Of a stretch of 64,000 bases of DNA, positions 1-9,366 are shown piece by piece; the first letter of the stretch is position 1, and each line of letters begins with the position of its first letter. Where the stretch lies: the NCBI GenBank assembly GCA_958295985.1, contig OY282432.1:248001-312000 (forward strand), read 5' to 3'. The notes beneath the pieces are model-generated. The model saw only the letters and a program-made list of their open reading frames with translations, was not told the origin of the DNA and ran no database searches. This DNA is from an uncultured Candidatus Binatia bacterium (lineage in GTDB: Bacteria > Desulfobacterota > Binatia > UBA9968 > JAJDTQ01). The position numbers and the translations under genes are program-made.

Positions 1-237
1 CAATCCGGGATCGAAGTGTCGGGCAGGCAGGAGGTCAAGATTCCCATGCCGGGCAAAGTGGTGGCGGTGCTGGTGAACGAGGGCGACACCGTGGCCAAGG
101 GCCAGGGGCTGGTGATCGTCGAAGCCATGAAGATGGAAAACGAGGTGCGAGCGCCCGGCGCCGGCGCGGTCAAGGAGATCCGGGTCAAGACCGGGGAGTC
201 GGTGGAATCCGGCCAGGTGCTCGCGATCGTCGAATGA
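1..237 (+). CDS. Biotin/lipoyl carrier domain protein, 5'-truncated by window edge
   Basis: The reading frame is open from base 1, so the true start lies upstream. A GTG at 16 is in frame but need not be the start. The visible 78 or so residues form one biotinyl domain: a PMPGKVV entry strand, then EAMKMENEV, in which the Lys between the two Met residues is the biotinylation site, then a closing strand ending in LAIVE. This is the carrier arm that shuttles carboxyl groups in biotin-dependent carboxylases or decarboxylases. The identity of the parent enzyme (acyl-CoA carboxylase alpha chain, pyruvate carboxylase B, oxaloacetate decarboxylase, or a free carrier protein) cannot be decided from this fragment. 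Confidence 0.85.
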   Translation, partial: QSGIEVSGRQEVKIPMPGKVVAVLVNEGDTVAKGQGLVIVEAMKMENEVRAPGAGAVKEIRVKTGESVESGQVLAIVE

Positions 238-306
238 CCGTCGGAATGATCCTCCGACCGGACATCGTCTCTCCCGGGAAGCCTCTGTCGAAGAGCTGCG
301 CAGTGC

Positions 307-327
307 GGGCGGGTTTGAAACCCGCCC
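307..327. repeat. Palindromic intergenic repeat (10-bp arms)
   Basis: GGGCGGGTTT at 307-316 and AAACCCGCCC at 318-327 are perfect inverse complements around one central G. The unit sits between two genes that end facing each other, so it can form a hairpin in transcripts from either side. It resembles the short REP-like palindromes seen between genes in many environmental genomes. No second copy was noticed in this window. Confidence 0.55.
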
Positions 328-357
328 CTACGCCGTCGTGGTCCTGCGGCGCAACCC

Positions 358-1143
358 CTAGTCCTCGTCCTTCCCCGTGTCCTTCCGCCGGATGAAATAG
401 ACCAGCACGATCGTGAACCCGTAAAGCGCGGTCAACGGCAGCGCCAGCAACACCTGCGAGATCACGTCGGGCGGGGTGAGGACGGCGCCCAGCACGACGA
501 TGCCCAGCAATGCGTACGGGAAGTGGCGCATCATCATGCGGTGATCGATGAGCCCCACCCGGGCCAGGAAGACCCCCACCACCGGCAACTCGAAGACCAC
601 CCCGAAAGCCAGCATCAGCTTGGCCGAGAACGACAGGTACTCGCTGACGCGGATGGCCGGACGGATGTCCAGTTGCTGGTACTGGTCCAGAAAGAACCGG
701 TAGCCGATGTCGAAGATGACTGCGTAGCAGAAACCGGCTCCGAGCAGAAAGAACACCGTCCCGAAAGCGACAAAGCCCTTGGCATAACGCTGTTCGTGGC
801 GGTAGAGGCCCGGCGCCACGAACTTCCAGCCGTGCCACAACAGCACCGGCAGCGACAGGAAGATCGCCGCCACGAACGCCACCTTCAACTTTGCGAAGAA
901 TGCCTCGGCCACACCCGTACCGATCACGGTGAGGCCGGAAGCCTCCAGCCTGAGCAGGGGCGCGGTCATGAACCTGATGAGATATTCCGCGGCCAGATAA
1001 CAGGCGAGAAAGGCCGCCAGCACGGCCAGTGAGGACCTGATCAGTCGGGAGCGAAGTTCCTCCAGGTGAGCCGTCAGGGGCATGCTGGCGTCGTTGGACA
1101 GCCGCTCCCCTTCCTCCCCGCCCACTCCTTCGTCCGCGTTCAC
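358..1143 (-). CDS. tatC: Sec-independent (twin-arginine) translocase subunit TatC
   Basis: TatC is the multispanning receptor that binds twin-arginine signal peptides and recruits TatA to export folded proteins. The 261-residue product has the family hallmark [14 protein letters not shown] near the N terminus, followed by about six hydrophobic segments and a short charged tail ([12 protein letters not shown]). The frame starts at a GTG (1143) whose bases overlap the TGA stop of the upstream tatA/B-like gene, which suggests translational coupling. An ATG at 1083, right at the MPLTAH motif, would give the usual shorter N terminus and is an alternative start. Confidence 0.95.
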   Translation of the reverse strand: MNADEGVGGEEGERLSNDASMPLTAHLEELRSRLIRSSLAVLAAFLACYLAAEYLIRFMTAPLLRLEASGLTVIGTGVAEAFFAKLKVAFVAAIFLSLPVLLWHGWKFVAPGLYRHEQRYAKGFVAFGTVFFLLGAGFCYAVIFDIGYRFFLDQYQQLDIRPAIRVSEYLSFSAKLMLAFGVVFELPVVGVFLARVGLIDHRMMMRHFPYALLGIVVLGAVLTPPDVISQVLLALPLTALYGFTIVLVYFIRRKDTGKDED

Positions 1144-1412
1144 TCTTTCCTGGTGGGATCGCCCGCTGGAGATATGGTATTGGCCGGTGCGCCTTCTCCG
1201 GACGGCTCGGTATCCGCTTTGTCGCTCTCCGGACGCGCATCGAGATCATCCGCCGCGGCCTGCATTTCCCGCTTCACGTCATCCGTCGTGCGGCGAAACT
1301 CGGCAAGACCCCGTCCCAGGGAACGTGCGATCTCCGGTAGTTTCTTGGGCCCCAGGACGATCAGGGCCACCGCCAGGATCAAGAGCAGCTCCGGCATACC
1401 GATACCAAACAT
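1140..1412 (-). CDS. tatA: TatA/TatB-family translocase subunit
   Basis: This 90-residue protein starts [19 protein letters not shown], the single N-terminal membrane helix of the TatA/B family. A short hinge ([13 protein letters not shown]) and an amphipathic helix ([16 protein letters not shown]) follow, then an acidic, proline-rich tail. It works with TatC, whose gene overlaps its stop codon. Both genes lie on the minus strand as one operon. TatA (pore) and TatB (receptor partner) are hard to separate by sequence; the Pro in the hinge and the length fit either, so the symbol is provisional. Confidence 0.9.
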   Translation of the reverse strand: MFGIGMPELLLILAVALIVLGPKKLPEIARSLGRGLAEFRRTTDDVKREMQAAADDLDARPESDKADTEPSGEGAPANTISPAGDPTRKE

Positions 1413-1594
1413 TTCGACTCCCAGGAGCTAGGCTAAGGCATTTGCGCGAGCGAGTCAAAGAGCGGCGTTGTCCAATGATAAGTGAGCCTTGAGCGGGTTG
1501 GCGGCGCCGAAGCGCTACTCGGGACTCCCGGTCCGGTTGATGATGATGCCGATCTTTGACTCCGCGTCCAGCATGGTGATAAATTACGCGGGAC

Positions 1595-2620
1595 ATGCCA
1601 CGTTCCGCCATCGTGGCCGACCCGGTGTTCCTGAAGCACCAACCCGGCCCCTACCATCCCGAGAGCCCGCAACGCCTCAAGACTCTCCTCGATCTCGCCG
1701 GCGAGGTCGTGGGCGGCAGCGCCGGCTTCGAGTTCCTGCCGCTTCGCGCCGCGGTACAGGAGGAACTGGAGCTGGGCCATGGCGCAGGCTACATCGACCT
1801 GGTCCGCTCCACCTCCGAGCACAACCGGTTTGCGCTGGACGGGGACACCATCACCTGCCGGGATTCGTTCGGCGTGGCCCTGATGGCGGTGGGTGGGTTC
1901 CTGCAACTGCTGGATGCCATGGCGGCGTCCGATTACCGCAACGGCTTCACCATGGTCCGCCCGCCGGGACATCACGCCCTGCGAGACCGGGGCATGGGGT
2001 TCTGCCTGTTCAACACCGTGGCCATCGGCGCCCGGTATCTCCAGAAGACGCACGGCGCACGGCGGGTGGCGATCATGGACTGGGACGTGCACCACGGCAA
2101 CGGCTCGCAAGACGCCTTTTACGACGATCCTTCGGTGCTCTTCCTGTCCACGCACCAGTATCCCTACTATCCGGGAACCGGGGCTGCGGACGAGGTGGGC
2201 AGCGGCAAGGGAGAAGGGTATACGGTGAACGTCCCGCTGCCCGCGGGCTGCGGTGACGCCGAGTACCTGGCGGTCTTCCGCGAAATCATCGTCCCGGTCA
2301 TCGAGCGCTACGAACCCGATTGGCTACTGGTATCGGCCGGCTTCGATTCGCACCGTGACGATCCCCTGGCGGCCATGAACGTCACCGAGCGGGGTTTCGG
2401 CGTCATGGCCAACGCCCTGCTGGAACTGGCTCGGAAACACGCCGGCGGCAAGATTGCCTTTCTCCTGGAGGGCGGCTACGATCTCTCCGCGTTGCGCAAC
2501 TCCGTGGCCACCGTACTGGAGTGCATGCAGTCCGAGGACGCCGCCCAATGGGACGGCGGCGGCGAACGCATTGCCGCACGCATCCGGGACGTGCTTCAAA
2601 TCCGCGAGAAGTATTGGTAG
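1595..2620 (+). CDS. Histone deacetylase-like (arginase/deacetylase fold) amidohydrolase
   Basis: This 341-residue protein belongs to the class II histone-deacetylase/acetoin-utilization family: zinc enzymes that remove acyl groups from amines such as acetylated polyamines or lysines. Visible signatures are HQPGPYHPESPQRL near the N terminus, the catalytic RPPGHHA motif, GFCLFNTVAIGARYL, the zinc-binding MDWDVHHGNG motif and a C-terminal LLEGGYDL. The length is normal for the bacterial family. It is followed closely by fabF on the same strand, without an obvious functional link. The true substrate cannot be read from the sequence. Confidence 0.92.
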   Translation: MPRSAIVADPVFLKHQPGPYHPESPQRLKTLLDLAGEVVGGSAGFEFLPLRAAVQEELELGHGAGYIDLVRSTSEHNRFALDGDTITCRDSFGVALMAVGGFLQLLDAMAASDYRNGFTMVRPPGHHALRDRGMGFCLFNTVAIGARYLQKTHGARRVAIMDWDVHHGNGSQDAFYDDPSVLFLSTHQYPYYPGTGAADEVGSGKGEGYTVNVPLPAGCGDAEYLAVFREIIVPVIERYEPDWLLVSAGFDSHRDDPLAAMNVTERGFGVMANALLELARKHAGGKIAFLLEGGYDLSALRNSVATVLECMQSEDAAQWDGGGERIAARIRDVLQIREKYW

Positions 2621-2713
2621 TGACGATCATGGGTCGATCACTTGGCGCACCCGGCCCGAAAACAAGGTGGGGCGCCCTTCAGACGACTGCTTGAGCAGCC
2701 GACGACAGACACC

Positions 2714-3967
2714 ATGGGAACTCCTGACGGACGCAGAGTAGTCATTACCGGGATGGGGATGTTGACGCCCCTGGGCATAGGTGCGGACGCCAACTGGGCA
2801 GCGATCCAGGCCGGGCGCTCGGGTATCGGCCCCCTCACCCGTTTCGAGGGCATCGAATCATTCTCTACCCGGATCGCCGGCCAGATCGACGATTTCAACC
2901 CCAATGACTTCATCGACGCGAGAGAAATCAAGAAGATGGACCTGTTCATGCAATACGCCCTGGCCGCGGCCCAGCTCGCGGTGGAGGACAGCGGGTTCTC
3001 GGTCGACGGCGATGAGGCGTTTCGGGCCGGGGCCATCGTGGGAGTGGGGTTCTGCGGCATCGCCACCATCGAGCACTACCACGAAGTGTACATGAAACAG
3101 GGTCCGCGCAAGATCTCCCCGTTCTTCATCCCCAAGGTCATCTCCAACCTGGCGCCGGGCCAGATCGCGATCCGTTACGGCCTGAAAGGGGTCAACTGGA
3201 CCCCCACTTCCGCGTGCGCCTCGGGCAACAACGCCCTGGGAGAGGCGTTCCATCTGATTCGCGACGGCCGGCAGGACGCCGTCATCGCCGGCGGCTCGGA
3301 AGCGGCCACGACCCCCATGGGACTGGGCGGGTTCGCCGCCATGAAAGCGCTGTCCACGCGGAACGACGAGCCGGAGCTGGCCAGCAGGCCCTTCGACAAG
3401 GACCGGGACGGATTCGTCATGTCGGAAGGCTCGGGCATGCTGGTGCTCGAAGATCGGGAACGGGCCATCCGCCGCGGCGCGAGGATCTACGCCGAGATGA
3501 TCGGCTACGGCACCAACGGGGACGCCTACCACATCACGTCCCCCTCCCCGGAGGGCGAAGGGGCCGCCCGCTGCATGGCGCTGACCCTTGACGACGCGGG
3601 CATCGCCGCGGCGGAGGTGGACTACATAAACGCCCACGGCACCTCGACACCGTACAACGACGCCAACGAGACCTCGGCCATCAAGAAGGTCTTCGGCGAC
3701 CGCGCCCGCGACCTGCCGGTGAGCTCCACCAAGTCCATGACCGGCCATCTCCTGGGCGCGGCCGGGGCCGTGGAGGCGATCTACAGCGCGCTCGCGCTGC
3801 ACCACGGAGTGCTGCCGCCCACCATCAATTACCGGACGCCGGATCCCGACTGTGATCTCGATTACGTACCCAATGAGCCGCGCGACGCAGACATCCAGGT
3901 GGCCCTTTCCAATTCCTTCGGATTCGGCGGCACCAACGCGTGCATCCTGCTCAGGAAGGCATCATGA
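2714..3967 (+). CDS. fabF: Beta-ketoacyl-ACP synthase II
   Basis: This condensing enzyme of type II fatty acid synthesis extends acyl-ACP with malonyl-ACP. The product from ATG 2714 has 417 residues. The catalytic set is complete: Cys168 in SACASGNN, His308 in NAHGTSTP, Lys340 and His345 in [13 protein letters not shown]. These lie exactly five residues beyond the numbering of E. coli FabF. In-frame ATGs upstream would add a non-homologous leader, so the start just before [10 protein letters not shown] is preferred. The stop overlaps the ATG of fabH by 4 bp (ATGA), giving a coupled fabF-fabH pair. There is no acpP next to it. Confidence 0.96.
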   Translation: MGTPDGRRVVITGMGMLTPLGIGADANWAAIQAGRSGIGPLTRFEGIESFSTRIAGQIDDFNPNDFIDAREIKKMDLFMQYALAAAQLAVEDSGFSVDGDEAFRAGAIVGVGFCGIATIEHYHEVYMKQGPRKISPFFIPKVISNLAPGQIAIRYGLKGVNWTPTSACASGNNALGEAFHLIRDGRQDAVIAGGSEAATTPMGLGGFAAMKALSTRNDEPELASRPFDKDRDGFVMSEGSGMLVLEDRERAIRRGARIYAEMIGYGTNGDAYHITSPSPEGEGAARCMALTLDDAGIAAAEVDYINAHGTSTPYNDANETSAIKKVFGDRARDLPVSSTKSMTGHLLGAAGAVEAIYSALALHHGVLPPTINYRTPDPDCDLDYVPNEPRDADIQVALSNSFGFGGTNACILLRKAS

Positions 3968-4956
3968 CACGAACAGAACCGCGAAGCGCCATACTGGGTA
4001 CGGGCTCCGCCGTTCCCTCCGCAGTGGTCACCAACGACGACCTCGCCAAGATCGTCGACACCACCGACGAGTGGATCACCACCCGCACGGGCATCAAGGA
4101 ACGGCGCGTGCTGGAGGAGGACAAGGCCGCCTCGGACCTGGCCCGGCTCGCCTCGGAGCGGGCGCTGGAAAACGCCGGCCTGGAGGTCGCGGACCTGGAC
4201 GCCATCATCGTCGGCACCTGTACCGCGGACTACCAGTTTCCCAGCCTCGCGTGCGTCCTGGAAGCCAAGCTGGGGGCGAAGGACGTGTTCTCCTTCGACG
4301 TGAACGCGGCCTGCTCGGGTTTCCTGAACGCCCTTTCGGTGGCGGACATGTTTGTCCGGTCCGGTCGCATCCGCAAGGCCCTGGTGGTGGGCACCGACGT
4401 CCTGAGCCGTTTCCTCGACTGGCAGGACCGCAGCACCTGTATCCTGTTTGGCGACGGCGCCGGCGCTGCGGTCCTGGGAGTCAGCGACGACGATCGGGGT
4501 ATCCTCAGCGCCCGCCTCCAGACCGACGGCTCCTATGCCGAAACCCTCTACGTACGGGCCGGGGGCTCCAAGCGGCCGGCCACGGTGGAGACCGTGGAGA
4601 ACCGGGAGCACTCGATCTTCATGAACGGCAAGGAAGTCTTCAAGGTGGCCGTCCGGTCCATGGAAGAGATCAGCCGCCGGGTCCTCGGGGAAGCCGAACT
4701 TTGCGTGGAGGACGTGTCCCTCGTGGTCCCGCACCAGGCCAATCGGAGGATCATCACCGCCCTGGCCGCCCGGCTCTGCATCCCCATGGAGAAGGTCATC
4801 GTCAACTTGCACAAGTACGGCAACACGTCGGCGGCATCCATCCCCGTGGCGCTGGACGAGGTCCGGCGGGAGGGCCGCATCGCCGCCGGCGATATCGTTC
4901 TGCTGAACGCCTTTGGCGCCGGATTCGCCTGGGGCGCCGCGGTCATCCGTTTCTGA
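3964..4956 (+). CDS. fabH: Beta-ketoacyl-ACP synthase III
   Basis: KAS III starts fatty acid chains by condensing an acyl-CoA primer with malonyl-ACP. The 330-residue product has the Cys-His-Asn triad: Cys117 in [11 protein letters not shown], His257 in [10 protein letters not shown] and Asn287 in [12 protein letters not shown]. The [19 protein letters not shown] ending is normal for the family. The ATG at 3964 lies inside the fabF stop region, so the genes are translationally coupled. An upstream in-frame ATG inside fabF would only add non-homologous residues. Confidence 0.96.
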   Translation: MTRTEPRSAILGTGSAVPSAVVTNDDLAKIVDTTDEWITTRTGIKERRVLEEDKAASDLARLASERALENAGLEVADLDAIIVGTCTADYQFPSLACVLEAKLGAKDVFSFDVNAACSGFLNALSVADMFVRSGRIRKALVVGTDVLSRFLDWQDRSTCILFGDGAGAAVLGVSDDDRGILSARLQTDGSYAETLYVRAGGSKRPATVETVENREHSIFMNGKEVFKVAVRSMEEISRRVLGEAELCVEDVSLVVPHQANRRIITALAARLCIPMEKVIVNLHKYGNTSAASIPVALDEVRREGRIAAGDIVLLNAFGAGFAWGAAVIRF

Positions 4957-4990
4957 CCGCCGCACGCCTGACGGAATCCATGCCTCTCAC

Positions 4991-5857
4991 GTGATCCCGG
5001 CCGAAGCCTTCGCCCTCGCTTGCGGGCTCTTCACCGCCATCAACCTGATCCTCCTGAAGAAGGGGATGGCGAGCGGCAACCCCATCACCGCCATCGTCAT
5101 CTCCCTGGCCATCAACGTGCTGTCCTTCTGGAGCTTCGTCTTCATGGTGCTCCCGCTGGACCAGATCCTGCGTCCGGAGTTGCTGATCTTCGTGCTGGTG
5201 GGCCTGATCCAGCCCGGCGGCACCCGCTTCCTGGCCTACCTGAGCGTCGAGAAGGTCGGGGTCGCGGTGACGGCGCCGCTCCGGGCCACCACGCCGCTGT
5301 TCTCGTCGCTGCTGGCCATCATGGTCCTCGACGAGCAGCTCACCGTCGCGGTAGCCGCGGGAACGACCCTGGTGGTCTGCGGCATCATCCTGCTCAGCAC
5401 GCGGGAGGAAAAGACCGGCGGGTGGAGGAACATCTTCGTCACCCTGCCGCTGCTGAGCGCCTTCGTGGCCGGCTCCACCCAGGTGATCCGAAAGATCGGC
5501 CTGGAGCAGATCACCCTGCCGATCCTGGGAGCGGCCGTCACCACCGGCACCTCCTTTCTCGCCGTGGCGCTCTCGCTGACCGTGTCACGAAAGTGGGCGA
5601 CCCTCGACTTCAATCGCGGCTCCCTGGGCTACTTCCTCGCCGCCGGCTGCGCCGTGACCCTGGGCGTCGCCAGCGTGTACATGTCCCTGTACCTGTCGGA
5701 CGTGGTCATCGTCGCACCGCTGGCAAGTCTCAGCCCGCTCTACAGCCTCGTGCTTTCCGCCCTGTTCCTGCGCGAGGTGGAGGTCATCACCACACGGCGG
5801 GTGGTGGCCGCCGGGTTGATCGTGCTGGGCGCCGTGCTCATCACGGCCATCCGGTGA
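4991..5857 (+). CDS. EamA/DMT-family transporter
   Basis: This hydrophobic protein of about 288 residues has roughly ten predicted membrane segments arranged as two EamA repeats. The second repeat begins near GWRNIFVTLPLLSAFVAG. A conserved-looking ending (SPLYSLVLSALFLREVEVIT...) matches the drug/metabolite transporter superfamily. The GTG at 4991 is chosen because the protein then begins at its first membrane helix (VIPAEAFALACGLF); a start at ATG 4913 would overlap the end of fabH. The substrate is unknown. It precedes a DUF1989 gene on the same strand, so it could export or import a product of that pathway. Confidence 0.85.
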   Translation: MIPAEAFALACGLFTAINLILLKKGMASGNPITAIVISLAINVLSFWSFVFMVLPLDQILRPELLIFVLVGLIQPGGTRFLAYLSVEKVGVAVTAPLRATTPLFSSLLAIMVLDEQLTVAVAAGTTLVVCGIILLSTREEKTGGWRNIFVTLPLLSAFVAGSTQVIRKIGLEQITLPILGAAVTTGTSFLAVALSLTVSRKWATLDFNRGSLGYFLAAGCAVTLGVASVYMSLYLSDVVIVAPLASLSPLYSLVLSALFLREVEVITTRRVVAAGLIVLGAVLITAIR

Positions 5858-5913
5858 CGGTGTTGAAAATTCGCGCCCGCCGGGCCACATTTCGGCTACG
5901 AAGGAGGAACGTC

Positions 5914-6546
5914 ATGAAGCAAGTATTCCGCGAGCACGTACCCGCCAACAGCGGCTGGTCGGGAGATCTCAAGAAGGGTCAGATCATTCGCATCATCGCG
6001 ATGTCCACGGTGGACTTCCTGGTGCTGGACCGGCACAACCTGCGGGAACGGTTCGATCAGGCCCGCAGCAAGGTCTACAACGGGAAGATCTTCCTCAGCA
6101 CCGGCGACAAGTTGATGTCCCGGGACAACCGGCATTTCATGACCATCGTGGCGGACACCTTCGAGGAAGGGACCCACGACCTGCAGAAAGGCATGTGCAG
6201 CGGACGCCGGTTCCAGTTGGCCAGGGAGGAAGGGCGGCTGCGGGAGTACTACCACCGGGACTACCGGGACGACGAGATTCCCGATCACGGCTGCTGGGAG
6301 AACCTGTCCAGGGCGCTGGCGCCCTACGACATCGCCCCGGAGGACATCCCGAGCCCGTTCAACATCTTCCAACACATGATCATCGACGGCAAGACCGGTC
6401 TCATGCAGCACACGGCCGTCCGGCCCAAGGCGCCGACTCACGTCGATATGAAAGCGGAACGGGACCTGCTGGCGGCCTTCAGCGCGTGCCCGGACATGCC
6501 GGTGGGCGGCAAGCCGGTGGACGTGGAGATCTACGAAGAGGACTGA
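5914..6546 (+). CDS. DUF1989 (urea carboxylase-associated) family protein, copy 1
   Basis: This 210-residue protein has the family features DFLVLDRHNLRERFDQARSK, STGDKLMSR, TIVADTFEEGTHDL, a CSGRRF segment, HGCWENL and IPSPFNIFQHM. Cys and His residues in the last blocks are probably metal ligands. DUF1989 proteins occur beside urea carboxylase, guanidine and amidine degradation genes, but their reaction is not firmly known. A strong ribosome binding site (AAGGAGG, 5901-5907) fixes the ATG. A diverged paralogue is encoded at 15497-16150 on the other strand, bracketing the transport and hydrolase genes between them. Confidence 0.88.
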   Translation: MKQVFREHVPANSGWSGDLKKGQIIRIIAMSTVDFLVLDRHNLRERFDQARSKVYNGKIFLSTGDKLMSRDNRHFMTIVADTFEEGTHDLQKGMCSGRRFQLAREEGRLREYYHRDYRDDEIPDHGCWENLSRALAPYDIAPEDIPSPFNIFQHMIIDGKTGLMQHTAVRPKAPTHVDMKAERDLLAAFSACPDMPVGGKPVDVEIYEED

Positions 6547-6579
6547 CGGGACTGGCGGAGGCCCCCCACGCCCCCGCCT

Positions 6580-6606
6580 GATTCCGGCTTTCGCCGGAAT
6601 GACGGG
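6580..6606. repeat. dRS3-like hairpin repeat between convergent genes
   Basis: ATTCCGGC, a TTTC loop and GCCGGAAT (6581-6600) form an 8-bp perfect hairpin, followed by GACGGG. The pattern is like the short ATTCC...GGAAT intergenic repeats of Neisseria (dRS3) and many environmental genomes. It lies between a DUF1989 gene and pyrE, which converge, so it could act as a two-way terminator or mRNA stabiliser. Confidence 0.5.
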
Positions 6607-6632
6607 TCCGGGCGTTCCCGACAGGGGGTCCG

Positions 6633-7301
6633 CTACTCGAATCCCATGCGGCGGCCCCAGTTGGCGGGGTCGTTGAGGAAGTCGAGGATTTGATTCCTGG
6701 ACTCTTCGGAGAAGAACTCGGTCTCTTCTCCGGCGCTCAGGACATCGTCCCAGTTGGACAGGGTATGGAGGCTGATCTCGTGGTCTGCGAGGTTCTTCTT
6801 GCCCTCGTGCAGGTCCAATTGGTCGGAACTGTACTCGAAGACACAGAGACAGTGGGTGATCCGGGCCTTCTGCGCGCGGACGCCGATGTTGAAGCGCAGC
6901 TTGCTGAAGCCGTCGGTCACGAGGTCTTCCACCAGCGTGACCCGCTGCCCCTCATCGAGAACCCCTTCGATCTGATTGGTCTGCCCGTAGCCTTTGGGAT
7001 TCTTGCGGATGTAGATCATGGGCTTCCGCAGGTAGTGGGACACGAAGGCGGCATAGGGAATGCCCGCGGTCTCGCCGCCGGCCACCACGTCCATGTTGTC
7101 GAGCCCGATGTCACGGCGCGCGATCTGGGCCAGGGCCTCGAGGATCTCGTCCCGGGCCTCCGGGAAGGAAAGCAACCGCCTGCAATCGATGTAGACCGGC
7201 GAGACCCGGCCCGACACGAACACGAAAGGCCTGTCACGGTATACCTGGATGGATTGCGTGCTCAGCAGCAACTGGGCGATTCTCTTTCCGGTCTCCGACA
7301 T
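6633..7301 (-). CDS. pyrE: Orotate phosphoribosyltransferase-type enzyme (PyrE family)
   Basis: This 222-residue type I phosphoribosyltransferase has the OPRT order of blocks: SGRVSPVYIDCRRLLSFPEAR near residue 30, VVAGGETAGIPYAAFV, the MIYIRKNPKGYG loop with basic residues that bind PRPP, and the PRPP motif VTLVEDLVTDG. OPRT makes orotidine monophosphate from orotate and PRPP in pyrimidine synthesis. The acidic pair in the PRPP motif is Glu-Asp rather than the common Asp-Asp. The C-terminal 50 residues (EETEFFSEESRNQILDFL) look like an extra helical tail. Its neighbours, including pyrR at 8.7 kb, support a pyrimidine role, but another base as substrate is possible. Confidence 0.82.
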   Translation of the reverse strand: MSETGKRIAQLLLSTQSIQVYRDRPFVFVSGRVSPVYIDCRRLLSFPEARDEILEALAQIARRDIGLDNMDVVAGGETAGIPYAAFVSHYLRKPMIYIRKNPKGYGQTNQIEGVLDEGQRVTLVEDLVTDGFSKLRFNIGVRAQKARITHCLCVFEYSSDQLDLHEGKKNLADHEISLHTLSNWDDVLSAGEETEFFSEESRNQILDFLNDPANWGRRMGFE

Positions 7302-7445
7302 GGATGTGGTTCCTCAAGGTCGAATGGCGGCACCATGGGCAGACATGGGCGGCCCTGGCGCGTCCGGCGCCCGGCTCGTGGGGCTTCTTAACACGACGGA
7401 TGTTCGTTTGCCAGCCGTTGTTTCCAGCCGCTCTTCTTTGCTACC

Positions 7446-8738
7446 ATGCACACCTTTCCGGACCCGTCGAGTCGTTGGATGGAAATCCCCGAGATCAATA
7501 AAGACAGGCTGTTACACGACCTCAACGCGGTCTCGCGCATCGGACTGGGCGAGGGCGGCTCGGTCACGCGGCTGGTCTTCTCCGTCCACGAGCTGCGATC
7601 CCGCCAGTTGCTGGTCCACCTGATGAACCTGGCCGGCCTCGACGTGCGCGTGGATGCCGCCGGCAACGTCTTCGGACGGCTGCCGGCGGGGCGGGACGCG
7701 CCCGCGGTGCTGGCCGGCTCCCACCTCGATTCCGTCGTCCAGGGAGGCCGTTACGACGGCCCGGTGGGGGTCATCGGCGCCCTCGAAGCGGTGCGGACCA
7801 TCAAGGAAAGCGGCCTGCGGCTGCCGGTTCCGCTGGAGAGCGTCTGCTTCGTGGGAGAGGAATCCAGCCGTTTCGGGTTTGCCACCCTGGGCAGCAGCCT
7901 GCTGGCGGGCGACGTCACCATGGATGACTTCGCCAACGCGGTGGACGCCGGCGGCACGCGGCTGGAAGACGTGCTTTCGAGCTTCGGCATCTACCGGGAG
8001 AACCTGGCTTCCCTGAAACGCGACCCGAAGACCATCAAGGCCTACTTCGAGCTACACATCGAGCAGGGTCCCGTGCTCGAATTCAAGAAGAAGAAGATCG
8101 GCGTCGTGACCGCCATCGCCGCCCCGAGCCGGTTCAGGGTCGTCTTCCGGGGACAGGCGGACCACAGCGGCACCACCCCCATGGAAATGCGGAAGGACGC
8201 GCTGGTGGCCGCGGGATACCTGATCACCTACATCGACGAAGTCTGCCGGGAGTACGCCTCCGCGGACAAGGGCCGGGTGGTGGGCACGGTGGGGGCGATC
8301 AAGGTCGAGCCGGGCGTCATCAACGCGATCCCGGGGCGGGCGGAGTTGCAGGTGGACGTGCGCAGCATCACCGCCTCATCCAAACGCAAGGTGGCCGGAC
8401 GGATCAAGCAGCGGGCTCGGCAGATCGCCCGGGAGCGAGGCATGAAAGTCGAGCTCCTGACCATCCGGGAGGAGGAGCCCGTGGCCTTGCATCCGCGACT
8501 GATCTCCCTCATCCGCACCACCTGCGAGGAACGAGCCGTCCCCTTCGAGGTCATGCCGTCGGGGGCCGGCCACGACGCCATGCAGATGGCCAAGATCACC
8601 CCCACCGGCATGATCTTCATTCCCAGCGTCAACGGCGTCAGCCACAACCCCACGGAGTGGACCGATCCCGAGGACATCTGCCTCGGGACTCAGCTTCTGG
8701 TCGAGACCCTGATTCGAGCCGCCCATGCAGAAATCTAA
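7446..8738 (+). CDS. M20-family N-carbamoyl-amino-acid / beta-ureidopropionate / allantoate amidohydrolase
   Basis: This metal-dependent hydrolase of 430 residues belongs to the hydantoinase/carbamoylase branch of M20. Visible blocks are AGSHLDSVVQGGRYDGPVGV (first metal ligands), FVGEESSRFGFATLGS, the family signature HIEQGPVLE, the dimer-domain motif DHSGTTPM and the late metal site PSGAGHDAMQMA. Such enzymes cleave N-carbamoyl amino acids, beta-ureidopropionate (the last step of reductive pyrimidine breakdown) or allantoate. The start could be ATG 7446 or ATG 7479; neither has a clear ribosome binding site. The 3' end overlaps pyrR by 14 bp, so the two are probably co-translated. Confidence 0.9.
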   Translation: MHTFPDPSSRWMEIPEINKDRLLHDLNAVSRIGLGEGGSVTRLVFSVHELRSRQLLVHLMNLAGLDVRVDAAGNVFGRLPAGRDAPAVLAGSHLDSVVQGGRYDGPVGVIGALEAVRTIKESGLRLPVPLESVCFVGEESSRFGFATLGSSLLAGDVTMDDFANAVDAGGTRLEDVLSSFGIYRENLASLKRDPKTIKAYFELHIEQGPVLEFKKKKIGVVTAIAAPSRFRVVFRGQADHSGTTPMEMRKDALVAAGYLITYIDEVCREYASADKGRVVGTVGAIKVEPGVINAIPGRAELQVDVRSITASSKRKVAGRIKQRARQIARERGMKVELLTIREEEPVALHPRLISLIRTTCEERAVPFEVMPSGAGHDAMQMAKITPTGMIFIPSVNGVSHNPTEWTDPEDICLGTQLLVETLIRAAHAEI

Positions 8739-9270
8739 GGCAACCAAGAGTTCACAGGTGCTCAGCGAAACACAGCTTAAGAGAACCCTCGCGGGTTTTG
8801 CCGCGCGAATTTCCGAGGAGTACGCCGGCACCGGTTCGCTGGCCTTCATCGGCATACGGACCCGCGGCCCGATCCTGGCCCGGCGGGTGGCCGCAGTTCT
8901 GAAGGAAAAGCACCACTTGCCGGTTCCCGTGGGCGAGCTCGACGCCACGCTCTATCGCGACGACCTGAACACGCTGCTGCCGAAGGGGCGCATCGACGCC
9001 ACACACATATCCTTCGAAGTAACCGACAAGACCGTGATCCTGTTCGATGACGTGCTGCATACGGGCCGCACGGTGCGCGCCGCCGTAGATCACCTCATGG
9101 CATTGGGGCGGCCCAGGGCCATTTTTCTCGCCGTGCTGGTGGACCGCGGCGGACGGGAACTGCCCATCGAGGCCAACTTCGTCGGCAAGAAAATCGAGAT
9201 GGCCAAGGGCGGAGACGTGCGGGTGAGACTTGCGGAAATCGACAGGGTAGACGAAGTCATCAAGGTCTGA
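8725..9270 (+). CDS. pyrR: PyrR: pyrimidine regulatory protein / uracil phosphoribosyltransferase
   Basis: The 181-residue product matches PyrR in length and motifs: IGIRTRGPILARRVA near residue 35, LDATLYRDD, the PRPP-binding VILFDDVLHTGRT motif and the ending RLAEIDRVDEVIKV. In many bacteria PyrR binds pyr-operon mRNA in response to UMP and also shows UPRT activity. Here it follows a carbamoyl-hydrolase gene rather than pyrB/pyrC, which is unusual. No PyrR-type antiterminator leader is evident near the surrounding genes, so a salvage role (uracil to UMP) may dominate. The start lies inside the preceding gene (14-bp overlap). Confidence 0.92.
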   Translation: MQKSKATKSSQVLSETQLKRTLAGFAARISEEYAGTGSLAFIGIRTRGPILARRVAAVLKEKHHLPVPVGELDATLYRDDLNTLLPKGRIDATHISFEVTDKTVILFDDVLHTGRTVRAAVDHLMALGRPRAIFLAVLVDRGGRELPIEANFVGKKIEMAKGGDVRVRLAEIDRVDEVIKV

Positions 9271-9290
9271 CGACAGATGGTCAAAACCGC

Positions 9291-9319
9291 TTGACAAGGT
9301 GCGCCAATACTCGTATGAG
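9291..9319 (+). promoter_or_regulatory. Sigma-70-type promoter of the ABC transporter operon
   Basis: TTGACA at 9291-9296 is a perfect -35. A 17-bp spacer leads to TATGAG at 9314-9319 (four of six matches to TATAAT). It lies in the gap between pyrR and the first permease gene, giving a leader of roughly 40 bases. Confidence 0.65.
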
Positions 9320-9366
9320 GCAGGGTTTAATCGCTTTTGTAGCCATTTCTGCGTCCATCGGAACCC